Shown here piece by piece: positions 32,352 through 41,700 of a stretch of 51,346 nt of DNA. Made by a program: the position numbers and the translations under genes. The notes beneath the pieces are model-generated. The model was not told the origin of the DNA. It was given only the letters and a program-made list of their open reading frames with translations, and ran no database searches. The DNA lies in contig JAFXHA010000085.1 in NCBI GenBank assembly GCA_017536635.1, positions 1 through 51,346 on the forward strand, written 5' to 3'. The stretch's first letter is position 1. The number at the start of each line of letters is the position of its first letter. Source of the DNA: Clostridia bacterium (GTDB lineage Bacteria > Bacillota > Clostridia > Oscillospirales > CAG-272).

Positions 32352-32383
32352 TGGTGGTAAAACCCCAAAAAACAACATAACGC

Positions 32384-32413
32384 AAAACGGACTCGGCGAG
32401 CCGAGTCCGTTTT
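32384..32413 (-). terminator. Terminator of the miniprotein gene
   Basis: AAAACGGACTCGG (32384-32396) and CCGAGTCCGTTTT (32401-32413) form a perfect 13-bp stem, 12 bp past the stop of the minus-strand miniprotein. T tails exist on both strands, so it may be bidirectional. Confidence 0.85.
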
Positions 32414-32425
32414 TGAATTGTGTGG

Positions 32426-32521
32426 TTATCCGCAGCAGCAGCAAAGAACTACGAGCGCTATAAGGATAATCCAGATGCAGCTATTGTTGTTGTCAAAAAG
32501 ACCGCCCAAGCAGTTATTCAT
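32426..32521 (-). CDS. 31-residue Cys-rich membrane miniprotein
   Basis: Read on the minus strand from the ATG at 32521 to TAA at 32426. The sequence has a polar N terminus (MNNCLGG, DNNNSC), one hydrophobic helix (IWIILIALVVL) and an end of CCCCG. GGGAGG lies nine bases upstream of the start and a perfect terminator follows the stop, so gene signals flank it on both sides. Small proteins of this pattern (Asn/Cys-rich start, single helix, poly-Cys end) occur in Clostridia without known function. An upstream GGGGG/CCCCC hairpin (32546-32559) lies in its leader. It is too short for standard gene finders. Confidence 0.75.
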   Translation of the reverse strand: MNNCLGGLFDNNNSCIWIILIALVVLCCCCG

Positions 32522-32604
32522 CTTTTGGTCCTCCCTTCAAAGCTTGGGGGATTTCCCCCCTCGGTAATATAGTATGAAGAAAGACCTATTTGTGTGATTG
32601 GCGG

Positions 32605-33675
32605 TCAGCAAATTTCGTCGCCGATGATTTCAACGGGTGCGCCAAGCGAGTCGGAGCGGAAAGCTGCTTCCATTACTCTCATAACGCGGAGAAGCTGTGC
32701 GTGGGTTACTATTTGCTCAGCCTTGCCGTCTATTGCCGCACAGACGTTTCTGTAAAAGTCGTGAACGTCGGATTCGGGCTGAGGGATCTCGTATTCGGCG
32801 ATGGTCTTTCCGTCGCGGGGAGCCATCGTCTTGGTCAGACCTGCCGCCGTAACTACGGGAGCAACGTCCTTTTCATTTTCGTCAAAGCAGTAGATCACCT
32901 TGCAGTTGGATTTCCAGCCCTCAACGAGCGCTGCGCCCTTGGTGCCTGCCATATAATATCTGGGCAGGGAAATGAAGTGCGAGGTTCCGACCTCGATGCG
33001 AGCGGTGAGGCCGCCCTCAAAGTAAAGGTCGAGCTTAAAGCCGTCGTCCACCTCGTCATTGGTTATGTAGTCGCACTTGCAATAGAGCTTTTCGATCTTT
33101 TTGTCGTTAACGAGCTGGAGCATCTGGTCGATAAGATGCACGCCCCAGTCGAGAATCATTCCGCCGCCGTGAGCCTTGAGCTTTCGCCAATCTCCCGGGA
33201 TACCGCGCGAGCCCTGAACTCTCGACTCGATGCTGAATACTTCGCCAAGCTCGCCCGAGGCATATACCTGCTTCATCAAAAGGAAATCCTTGTCCCAGCG
33301 GCGATTCTGGTGCGTGGTGAAGAGCTTGCCGGTACGCTTTGACGCGGCGATCATCTGCTCAAGCTCGTCCGAGCTCATAGCCACGGGCTTTTCGGAAATT
33401 ACGTTTTTGCCCGCCTCAAGAGCGGCGATAACGAGCGGCATATGTACGTCGTTAGGAGTAGCGACGGTTACTATATCAACGCTCTCGTCAGCGAGAAGCG
33501 CATCGAAGGAATCGTAAACGAAAATGTTTCTTTCTCTAGCGAGGTCTCGGCGTTCCGCCTTGATGTCCCAGATGCCCGCAAGCTCTGTGACGTCGCTTTC
33601 AAGTATATATCTCGTGTGCCAGCCGCCCATTCCGCCGTATCCGACGACAGCGACTCTCTTTTTTGCTGTGCTCAT
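32605..33675 (-). CDS. Gfo/Idh/MocA-family NAD(P)-dependent oxidoreductase
   Basis: 356 aa. The N-terminal Rossmann fold has VAVVGYGGMGGWHTRY, with VTVATPNDVH around residue 70 and the family Lys in ISEKPVA (about 95-101). The C-terminal alpha/beta domain carries GGGMILDWGVHLIDQ (about 175-189), whose Asp and His face the substrate. Members oxidise or reduce sugars, inositols and related polyols; the substrate is not predictable here. AGGAG lies about eight bases before the ATG. Divergent from the pyrophosphatase gene, with its own promoter and a tandem 9-bp repeat near the transcription start. Confidence 0.92.
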   Translation of the reverse strand: MSTAKKRVAVVGYGGMGGWHTRYILESDVTELAGIWDIKAERRDLARERNIFVYDSFDALLADESVDIVTVATPNDVHMPLVIAALEAGKNVISEKPVAMSSDELEQMIAASKRTGKLFTTHQNRRWDKDFLLMKQVYASGELGEVFSIESRVQGSRGIPGDWRKLKAHGGGMILDWGVHLIDQMLQLVNDKKIEKLYCKCDYITNDEVDDGFKLDLYFEGGLTARIEVGTSHFISLPRYYMAGTKGAALVEGWKSNCKVIYCFDENEKDVAPVVTAAGLTKTMAPRDGKTIAEYEIPQPESDVHDFYRNVCAAIDGKAEQIVTHAQLLRVMRVMEAAFRSDSLGAPVEIIGDEIC

Positions 33676-33712
33676 AAAAAACTCCTTTGGTTTGTTTTTG
33701 CAATTAAGGCTT

Positions 33713-33730
33713 TTACAAGTCTTACAAGTC
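33713..33730. promoter_or_regulatory. Tandem 9-bp repeat at the oxidoreductase start site
   Basis: TTACAAGTC occurs twice in a row (33713-33721, 33722-33730), just downstream of the -10 on the minus strand. The position suits a repressor site; no regulator gene is adjacent. Confidence 0.4.
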
Positions 33731-33731
33731 T

Positions 33732-33760
33732 ATTATAAAACAAATTACGAGCATTTTCAA
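33732..33760 (-). promoter_or_regulatory. Promoter of the Gfo/Idh/MocA gene
   Basis: Minus strand TTGAAA (33760 to 33755), 17-bp spacer, TATAAT (33737 to 33732). Confidence 0.82.
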
Positions 33761-33801
33761 GACATTTTACAAATTTGTTTGGATAAAAATTGCGGAAAGC
33801 C

Positions 33802-33830
33802 TTGTCAAGAAATTTAAAATATGATAAAAT
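33802..33830 (+). promoter_or_regulatory. Promoter of the membrane pyrophosphatase gene
   Basis: TTGTCA (33802-33807), 17-bp spacer, TAAAAT (33825-33830) with TGA before the -10. Confidence 0.75.
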
Positions 33831-33868
33831 TACATTAAATATTACTAATTATGCGAAAGGAGATCGTT

Positions 33869-35962
33869 ATGGATCAGACAGTTTATTTTCCGCTCCTTAT
33901 CGTTGCATTTGCCGCGATAATTACCTTGTGCTACGTGTTTGTTTTATTTCGCAAGGTATCTCGTTTGAAGATCGCCGATAAGAAGGTAGAGGAAATTCAA
34001 GGCTATATTCACGACGGTGCAATGACGTTTCTTATTCGTGAATACAAAATTATTATTCCGTTTGTGCTGGGTATAGGCGTATTACTTGCCGTGCTCGGCT
34101 TTATTCCTGCACTTCAGGGCGCTGAGGGCATTGGCTGGCAGGCGGCTATTTGCTTTATTATCGGCGCGTGCTTTTCTGCCGCTGCGGGCTGGATAGGTAT
34201 GTTTATCGCTACAAAGGCGAATGCACGGACTGCAATGAAGGCTCGCGAGGAGGGCATGTCGGGCGCACTCAAAACCGCGTTCGGCGGAGGTGCGGTGCTT
34301 GGACTTTCGGTCGCCGGCTTCGGATTACTCGGACTCGTCGGTATTTTCTTCGTCGTGTATCTTATAACGAAGGATGTAAGCGCACCCGTTCAGATACTTA
34401 CCGGATACAGCCTCGGTTGTTCACTTATCGCGCTTTTTGCGCGCGTTGGCGGCGGTATATATACAAAGGCGGCAGACGTTGGTGCTGACCTTGTCGGAAA
34501 GCTTGAGGCGGGTATCCCTGAGGACGATCCCAGAAACCCCGCTACTATTGCCGATAACGTCGGCGATAACGTTGGTGATATTGCGGGAATGGGCTCGGAT
34601 CTTACCGAATCTTACGTCGGCTCGATCATTTCCTGCTTGACGATGGCTTTGTTTACCGGACTTAGCTTCAAGCATCTTTTATTCCCGCTTATCATTTGCG
34701 GAGTAGGCATTATCGCGTCTCTGATTTCCGTTATTATCGTGCGCTCGAGAAATTGGGCTGATCCTCATAAAGCGCTTAATATTGCAACTTATATTGCTAC
34801 CGCACTCGTTGTCATTGCTTCGGTATTGGCGTCCATATTCTATCTTGGTGAATATAAATATATGTTCTGTGTTATCGCGGGGCTTGCGGCGGGCATCGCA
34901 GTAGGCTTCGTTGCCGAGCTTTATACGTCGGACGAATATTCGTCGGTTAAGGCGATAGCTAATGAATCACAGACGGGTCACGGTACTAATATTATTGCCG
35001 GTCTTGGCGTCGGAATGAAGTCCACGTGGCTCACTATTGTTTGCCTTGTCATCGCGATTGCGCTTTCTTATTTCTTTGGCGGAGCGTACGGTATTGCTCT
35101 GGCTGCCGTCGGAATGCTCTGTACAGTTGGAATCACCGTGTCTGTTGACGGATACGGCCCGATAGCAGATAATGCGGGTGGAATTGCCGAAATGGCGGGT
35201 CTGCCTCACGAGGTCAGAACGATCACAGATAAGCTCGATGCGGTCGGAAATACTACTGCGGCAATTGGCAAGGGTTTTTGTATAGGATCCGCAACTCTTA
35301 CGTCTCTTGCGTTTATCGTTTCCTTTATTGAAGCTGTAAAGGTCCACATTCCTACCTTCAGCATCTCACTCGATAACCCCTGCGTGCTTATAGGTATGCT
35401 TATCGGCGCGATGCTCCCGTACCTTTTCAGCGCGCTTACCATAGGCTCGGTAGGTCGCGCGGCGAATAAGATGGTCGAGGAGGTGCGCTCGCAGTTTGAG
35501 TCGGATCCCGATATACTTGAAGGCAAGAGCGTTCCGAATTATAACCGCTGTATCGATATTTCTACCAGAGCTTCCTTGCGCGAAATGGTAGTTCCGGGAC
35601 TCCTTGCGATTCTTGCTCCTGTATTTACAGGTCTCGTCCTTGGCGCATCCGGCCTTGGCGGAATGCTTATCGGCGGTCTCGTATCTGCTATTATGCTTGC
35701 CGTGTTTATGGCGAACGCCGGCGGCGCGTGGGATAACGCGAAGAAATATATCGAGTCCGGAAAGTTCGGCGGTAAGGGAAGTGATACGCATAAGGCGGCT
35801 ATCACGGGAGATACTGTTGGAGATCCGCTTAAGGATACCGCGGGTCCCGCGATGGATATTCTTATTAAGCTGATGTCGGTAATCTCTCTCGTGCTCGTTC
35901 CCGTGCTCGTAGAGCTTACTCCTCTCTGGGAGCTTATACTGAAGCTATTTGAAAAAATTTAA
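33869..35962 (+). CDS. hppA: Membrane-bound ion-pumping pyrophosphatase
   Basis: 697 aa from the ATG at 33869 (AAAGGAG six bases upstream; the in-frame ATG at 33851 precedes that site). About 16 membrane helices. Catalytic loops are canonical: GGGIYTKAADVGADLVGK, DDPRNPATIADNVGDNVGD, and the C-terminal GGKGSDTHKAAITGDTVGDPLKDTAGP split over its usual positions. It hydrolyses pyrophosphate to pump H+ or Na+ across the cytoplasmic membrane. GNTTAAIGKG has Ala where K+-independent enzymes have Lys, so it should be K+-dependent. The pumped ion cannot be settled from this reading. Single gene with its own promoter and terminator. Confidence 0.95.
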   Translation: MDQTVYFPLLIVAFAAIITLCYVFVLFRKVSRLKIADKKVEEIQGYIHDGAMTFLIREYKIIIPFVLGIGVLLAVLGFIPALQGAEGIGWQAAICFIIGACFSAAAGWIGMFIATKANARTAMKAREEGMSGALKTAFGGGAVLGLSVAGFGLLGLVGIFFVVYLITKDVSAPVQILTGYSLGCSLIALFARVGGGIYTKAADVGADLVGKLEAGIPEDDPRNPATIADNVGDNVGDIAGMGSDLTESYVGSIISCLTMALFTGLSFKHLLFPLIICGVGIIASLISVIIVRSRNWADPHKALNIATYIATALVVIASVLASIFYLGEYKYMFCVIAGLAAGIAVGFVAELYTSDEYSSVKAIANESQTGHGTNIIAGLGVGMKSTWLTIVCLVIAIALSYFFGGAYGIALAAVGMLCTVGITVSVDGYGPIADNAGGIAEMAGLPHEVRTITDKLDAVGNTTAAIGKGFCIGSATLTSLAFIVSFIEAVKVHIPTFSISLDNPCVLIGMLIGAMLPYLFSALTIGSVGRAANKMVEEVRSQFESDPDILEGKSVPNYNRCIDISTRASLREMVVPGLLAILAPVFTGLVLGASGLGGMLIGGLVSAIMLAVFMANAGGAWDNAKKYIESGKFGGKGSDTHKAAITGDTVGDPLKDTAGPAMDILIKLMSVISLVLVPVLVELTPLWELILKLFEKI

Positions 35963-35976
35963 ATATGCTTGATGTA

Positions 35977-36007
35977 AGATGCCGCATATCAATGCGGCAT
36001 CTTTTTT
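35977..36007 (+). terminator. Terminator of hppA
   Basis: AGATGCCGCAT (35977-35987), loop ATCA, ATGCGGCATCT (35992-36002), then TTTTT. Confidence 0.92.
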
Positions 36008-36026
36008 ATCTAAAATCAAAAAACTC

Positions 36027-36055
36027 TTGCGAAAAGTAAAATAATGTTATATAAT
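36027..36055 (+). promoter_or_regulatory. Promoter of lepA-dut
   Basis: TTGCGA (36027-36032), 17-bp spacer, TATAAT (36050-36055). Confidence 0.75.
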
Positions 36056-36086
36056 ATTATTGTAATTTTAATTCACGGAGAAAAGA

Positions 36087-37912
36087 ATGGCAAACGAAAA
36101 GGATATAAAGCAATCTCACATAAGGAATTTTTCGATCATCGCGCACATTGACCACGGAAAATCCACGCTCGCCGACAGAATACTCGAGGCGACGCAGACG
36201 GTTACCGAGCGAGAGATGGAGAATCAGCTTCTTGACAATATGGATCTTGAGCGCGAAAGGGGAATAACTATCAAGGCTACGGCGGTGCGTATAAGCTATG
36301 CCGCGGATGACGGCGAGATATATCAGTTCAACCTCATCGACACCCCCGGTCACGTTGACTTCAACTATGAGGTCTCGCGCTCGCTTTACGCATGCGACGG
36401 AGCTCTGCTTGTCGTTGATGCTACGCAGGGAATCGAGGCGCAGACGCTCGCAAATGCATATCTTGCAGTCGACGCCAATCTTGAGATAGTTCCCGTTATA
36501 AATAAAATAGATCTGCCCCGGCGGATATTGAGCGTGTCAGAAACGAAATAGAGGATATTATCGGCATTCCCGCGGAGGATTGCCCTGCGGTCTCGGCAAA
36601 GACGGGACTTAACATTGAGCAGGTGCTCGCGGCGGCGGTGAGAGATATTCCCGCGCCCTCGGGAGATCCCGAGGCACCTCTGAAGGCGTTGATCTTCGAC
36701 TCCTATTACGACAGCTATCTTGGCGTTGTTGTAAACGTCAGAGTGTTCGACGGTTCGGTAAAGAGCGGCGATAAGATAAGGCTTATGAGCAACGGCGCGA
36801 CCTTTGACGTCGTTGACGTAGGATATATGACGCCCTTTGGGCTTCAAAAGTGCGAGAGCCTTGACGCAGGTGAGGTCGGATATATCACCGCGTCTATAAA
36901 GAGCGTTGGAGAGACCCGTGTCGGTGACACGGTAACGCTTGACGACAATCCCACAGAGGAGTCTCTGCCCGGATTCAAGTCGATACAGCCGATGGTCTAT
37001 GCGGGAATCTATCCTGCTGACGGCGCAAAGTACGGAGATCTTCGCGATGCGCTTGAAAAGCTTCAGCTTAACGACGCGGCGCTCGTCTTCGAGCCCGAGA
37101 CCTCTATCGCGCTCGGCTTCGGCTTCCGTTGCGGATTCCTCGGACTTCTTCATATGGAGATCATTGAGGAGCGCCTTGAGCGAGAGTTCAATCTTGATCT
37201 TATCACCACCGCTCCTTCGGTTATATACCGTGTAAAGCGCCGCGGCGGCGACGTGGTGATGATCGATAACCCCTCTAATTTTCCGCCTGCAGACGAGATA
37301 GAGGTGGCTTACGAGCCGATAGTTAAGGCAAATATTATCACTCCGACCGAGTTTGTTGGCGGACTTATGGATCTTTGCCAGGACAGGCGAGGAATATTTA
37401 TCGATATGAAATATATCGACACCAGCCGTGTGGAGCTTCATTACAAGCTTCCGCTCAACGAGATAATCTACGATTTCTTTGATGCGCTCAAGAGCCGCTC
37501 GCGCGGATATGCGTCGCTCGACTACGAGCTCGGCGACTACGAGCCCTCAAAGCTCGTAAAGCTCGACTTCTTGCTCAACGGCGAACAGGTGGACGCGCTC
37601 TCCTTTATAGTTCACGAGGAGAAAGCATACGGACGTGCGCGCAGAATTGCGGAAAAGCTCAAGGACAATATACCGCGTCAGCTCTTTGAGGTGCCGATAC
37701 AGGCGGCGATAGGCTCGCGAATCATTGCGCGCGAGACGGTCAAGGCTATGCGTAAGGACGTGCTTGCGAAGTGCTACGGCGGTGATCTTACGCGTAAGAA
37801 GAAGCTGCTTGAAAAGCAGAAGGAAGGTAAAAAGAAGATGCGTCAGCTTGGCTCGGTTCAGGTCTCTCCCGAGGCGTTTATGGCTGTGCTCAAGCTTGAC
37901 GACGATAAATAA
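36087..37912 (+). pseudogene. lepA: lepA (elongation factor 4) with a one-base frameshift
   Basis: Two frames together make a complete LepA of about 608 aa. Frame one (36087 on) has the GTPase motifs [26 protein letters not shown] and NKIDL, then runs into a premature stop near 36551. The matching text resumes in another frame at [15 protein letters not shown] from 36521 and continues to a normal C terminus. One base is missing between 36516 and 36521, at CTGCCCCGGCGG. LepA is a ribosome-binding GTPase that acts on stalled elongation. Everything after the shift is intact and unbroken, so a sequencing or assembly error, or a very recent mutation, fits better than old decay. GGAG lies eight bases before the start. 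Confidence 0.92.
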
Positions 37913-37925
37913 CGGAGATGCGGCT

Positions 37926-38366
37926 ATGAATTTTCAAATGAATATTAAAAGGCTTAACGAAAATGCGATAATTCCCACCTATGGCTCAGCGGCGGCGGCA
38001 GGTGCGGATCTGTACGCTTGCACCGATGCGGATATCACTATTGATGCAGGCGCGACGGTGCTCGTTCATACGGGAGTTGCGATGGCTATCCCCGACGGAT
38101 ACGTCGGACTCGTTTTCGCGCGTAGCGGACTTGCCTCAAAGCGCGGCCTCGCACCCGCAAACAAGGTCGGCGTTATCGATAGCGACTATCGCGGCGAGAT
38201 AATGGTGGCACTTCACAACCATTCCTCCGTGCCTCAGGTGATCTCGCACGGTGAGCGCATCGCGCAGATCGTCTTTATGCCCTATGCCGCGGCATCCTTT
38301 GACGTCGTCGATGAGCTCGACGATACCGCACGCGGCGCAGGCGGCTTCGGTTCAACGGGAAAATAA
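37926..38366 (+). CDS. dut: dUTP diphosphatase (dUTPase)
   Basis: 146 aa, homotrimeric dUTPase type. It hydrolyses dUTP to dUMP and PPi, keeping uracil out of DNA. All five motifs are present in order: AAAGADLYA, RSGLASKRGL, NKVGVIDSDYRGE, GERIAQIVF and the C-terminal RGAGGFGSTG that closes over the site. The ATG at 37926 lies 13 bp after the lepA stop, with GGAG upstream, so it is probably cotranscribed with lepA. An R1 repeat with a terminator follows directly. Confidence 0.95.
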   Translation: MNFQMNIKRLNENAIIPTYGSAAAAGADLYACTDADITIDAGATVLVHTGVAMAIPDGYVGLVFARSGLASKRGLAPANKVGVIDSDYRGEIMVALHNHSSVPQVISHGERIAQIVFMPYAAASFDVVDELDDTARGAGGFGSTGK

Positions 38367-38376
38367 TAGTTTATGG

Positions 38377-38616
38377 AGTTACTTTCTTTTGAAAAAGAAA
38401 GTAACCAAAGAAAACTTCCACCAAAAAGGATTTGGTGGACACATCACTCGAAATAACGAATACCGTTATCGATAATTTATTGAATTTCTAAGGAAAAAAC
38501 CCGTCGGACACTACGTACCGACGGGTTTTATTTTTAATATATTTTATAGTTGGAAGTTCTTTTGCTTACTTTTCTTTCAAGAAAAGTAAGTCGGACACTA
38601 CGTACCGACGGGTTTT
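38377..38616 (+). repeat. Composite hairpin repeat R1, copy 3
   Basis: The first stem is GTTACTTTCTTTT paired with AAAAGAAAGTAAC, longer than in copies 1 and 2. The variable stem is CCACCAAA (38418-38425)/TTTGGTGG (38431-38438). ATAACG/CGTTAT, the terminator stem and the second block (about 38547-38616) follow as in copy 1. The GCTTTTTT stem of copies 1 and 2 is missing. Confidence 0.85.
38496..38535 (+). terminator. Terminator stem of R1 copy 3 (after dut)
   Basis: AAAACCCGTCGG (38496-38507) pairs with CCGACGGGTTTT (38518-38529), then ATTTTT. Confidence 0.85.
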
Positions 38617-38650
38617 AATTATTTAATATTTAATTTTAAAGCTTTTAAAG

Positions 38651-38686
38651 ATACCACAGAAACTTTTGCAAAAGTTTCTGTGGTAT
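38651..38686 (-). terminator. 17-bp perfect hairpin 3' of ileS
   Basis: ATACCACAGAAACTTTT (38651-38667), loop GC, AAAAGTTTCTGTGGTAT (38670-38686). It lies 28 bp beyond the minus-strand ileS stop. The stem is its own reverse complement, so it may stop transcripts from both sides. Related to 32319-32351. Confidence 0.65.
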
Positions 38687-38713
38687 GGTGCGGGTCGCAG
38701 CCCTGCAAAAAAC

Positions 38714-41700
38714 TTACTTTCTCTGAAGTGCAACCTTGATGATCGTGCCGTCGAGGTCGATCTCGCCGTTGAACTCGGGAGCGGTGGGTGCTTCGAGAGT
38801 AGCGAGAAGGTCGTGAGTAAGCTGCGCAGCCTTTTCCTCGATTATGCTGTTGATCAGATCGGAATCGGTAGAGAAGGAGATGTAGATCCTATCACTTACG
38901 TCGAATCCCGCTTCCTTTCTGAATACCTGACACTGACGAACGATATCACGGAGAATACCTGCACGCTGGAGCTCCTCGGAAATGGTGGTGTCGAGGGCAA
39001 CGAACTCATCGTTGTACTTGTAGATCGCAATATTGTCAGCAGATTTTGAGTTAACGGTGAATACGTCAGCGGCTATTGCCTCGTCAAATCCGTCGAGGTT
39101 GATGCTCTCGCCTGCCTTTACCTTTGCGGCAAGGGCGTTCTGAGTGGACTCATCGAGCTTGGAGAGGATCTCCTTAGCCTCGTTGGCGCGAGCCTTGAGT
39201 ACACGTCCTGCAACCTTGAAGTTTACGGTGAGGAAGCAGCTTTCAAGCGAATCGGTGCTCTGGAGCTCCTTGATCTCGCCGACGTTGAGCTCGCTTGCGA
39301 TAACCGAGCCAAACGCTTCGATTGCGTTGTGGTTTGCCTCACTTGCGTCAACGTAGATAACAGAGAGAGGCTGACGGATCTTTATCTGCTTCTCGTTACG
39401 GAGCTTGAGGCCGAGCGAGATGATATCTCTTGCCTTGTCAACGTTAGCAAGGATCGCCTCGTCGTAGATGTCGAGATTTGCGGGGATAGTAGCCCAGCCC
39501 GACATAATTACCGAGAGAGCCGACTCGTCGGAGTATCTCTTAACGAATCTCTGCCAGGTGGTCTCTGCGATAAAGGGAACGATGGGAGCGATGATCTTGG
39601 TGATCGAGCTGATAGCGTAGAAGAGAACTGCGTATGCGTTCTGCTTGTCCTCGCCTGCGTCGGTCGCCCAGAATCTGCTTCTGTTAACACGGATATAGAA
39701 GTTGGAGATGTCGTTTACGAACGCCTCGAAAGCAACTATAACCTCTCTGGTGGAGTAAGCATCCATATACTTGGTAGCTTCGTTGATGAACGCATTGGTG
39801 CGGATAACGAGCCAACGGTCGATGTCGCAGAGCTTGGATGCGTCTATCTTGGAGATATCGACCTTTGCGTTGTCGATATCGGCGTAGGTAGCAAAGAAGG
39901 TCTCAAGATTCCAGAACGCGAGCAGCTTTCTCTTAGCCTCGTCTCCGAGGTTGAAGCCGAAGCGAACGTCGTTCGAGGGAGCGGAGGAAGCGTAGATGTA
40001 ACGCGAAGCGTCAGCGCCGATGATGTCAGCAGCCTCGTCGAAGCGGATCATAAATCCGGTCTTGGAGAATCTGCTTCCGTCCTCGGAAACTACCATTCCG
40101 TGAGTGCCTACCTGCTCATAAGGCGGCTCGTCAACGAGCACGGTGCTCATAAAGAGGAGCGAGTAGAACCACAGACGGATCTGCTCCTTCATCTCAAGCA
40201 CGTACTCTGCGGGGAAGAACTGCTTCCAATATTCCTTGTCGGAGAAATACTTGAGCGTCGAGAAGGGAACGATTCCCGCATCGAGCCAAACGTCGCCGAC
40301 CTGAGAGATCCTTTCAACCTCTGCACCGCAGGAGCAACGGATCTTAACGTCGTCGATCCACGGGCGGTGGAGATGAGGAATAGCGTCTACCTTTGATTTG
40401 TCAACCGCAAGCTCATAAAGCTCCTCTTTAGAGCCGATAACGGTGAGCTTGCCGCAATCGGGACATACGTAGAAGGGCAGGGGAAGTCCGTAGAAGCGCT
40501 TACGCGAGATGTTCCAATCGGACATATTCTCAAGCCAATCGAGCATACGCTTGCCCTGGTAGGGGGGATTCCACTTAACCTTGTTTGCGTTTGCGATAAG
40601 GCGGGGACGGAGCTCGTCAACTGCGATCGCCCATTCCTTTACAAGACGGAAGATGATCTCCTTCTTGCAACGCCAGCAAACAGGGTAGCTGTGCTTATAT
40701 TTGTGAGTATAGAAGAGCTTTCCGCGCTCGCGGAGAGCATCGAATACGATCTGTCGGCTTTCCTGTGCGTCAACGCCCGAAAGGAATCCGAAATCATCGT
40801 AGAAGAAGCCGTATTCGTCAACGGGAATGATACGGGGGAGACCGATGGATTCACCGAGAGCAAAGTCCTCGGCACCGCATCCGGGAGCGATGTGGACGAC
40901 GCCGCATCCCTCTGTCTCGTCAACCTCATCCCAAAGAACGATCTTGTGGGGGAACTGCTGCTGAGCAAACTCGGGGAAGCAGGTCTCGTACTCAAGTCCT
41001 GCGAGGTCGGCACCGGTAAATCTGTCAAGAAGAGTTACACCGTCCTTGCCCTCGAATTTCTGCTTGTAGTAATTCTCGGACGTAACGTAGTTGTGCTCCT
41101 CGCCCTCAACGTGCAGACGAACGTAGTTCATCTTCTCGTTTACAGCAAGCGCAACGTTTGCGGAAAGCGTCCAGGGGGTAGTGGTCCAGACGAGGATGTA
41201 GTCGTTCGTGTTAAGTATGGGAAGCTTGAAGAACACAGCCTCGTGCTCGATCTCCTTGTAGGAGCCGGTCATTTCGTGCTCGGAAAGCGAGGTTCCGCAA
41301 CGCGAGCACCAGGGCATAGGCTTGTATACCTCTTTGATCCAGCCGCCCTCGTGGCACTTTTTGAGGAATGCCCAGATTCCCGTGATATTTTCGTCGGTGT
41401 AGGTAAAGTAGGAGTTATCCCAATCCATCCACTGACCGAGGCGCTGAGACTGCTCGGTGATAACGCCTGAGAATTTCTTTACGCGCTCGATACACTTTTC
41501 GGTGAACTTGTCAAGGCCGTACTCCTCGATGTCATGCTTGGTCTTGAAGCCAAGCTCCTTTTCGACCTCTACCTCAACCCAGAGACCCTGAGAGTCAAAG
41601 CCGTTGCGGTAGTGGGTGTCGTAGCCCTGCATTGCCTTGTATTTGAGGAAGGTATCCTTGAGCGTTCTACCCCAGACGTGGTGGATACCCATAGGGTTGT

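Noticed and set aside
36623..37912. Independent gene for the C-terminal part of LepA
   Set aside because: The sense text begins upstream at 36521 without a start signal and continues frame one, so this is one frameshifted gene.
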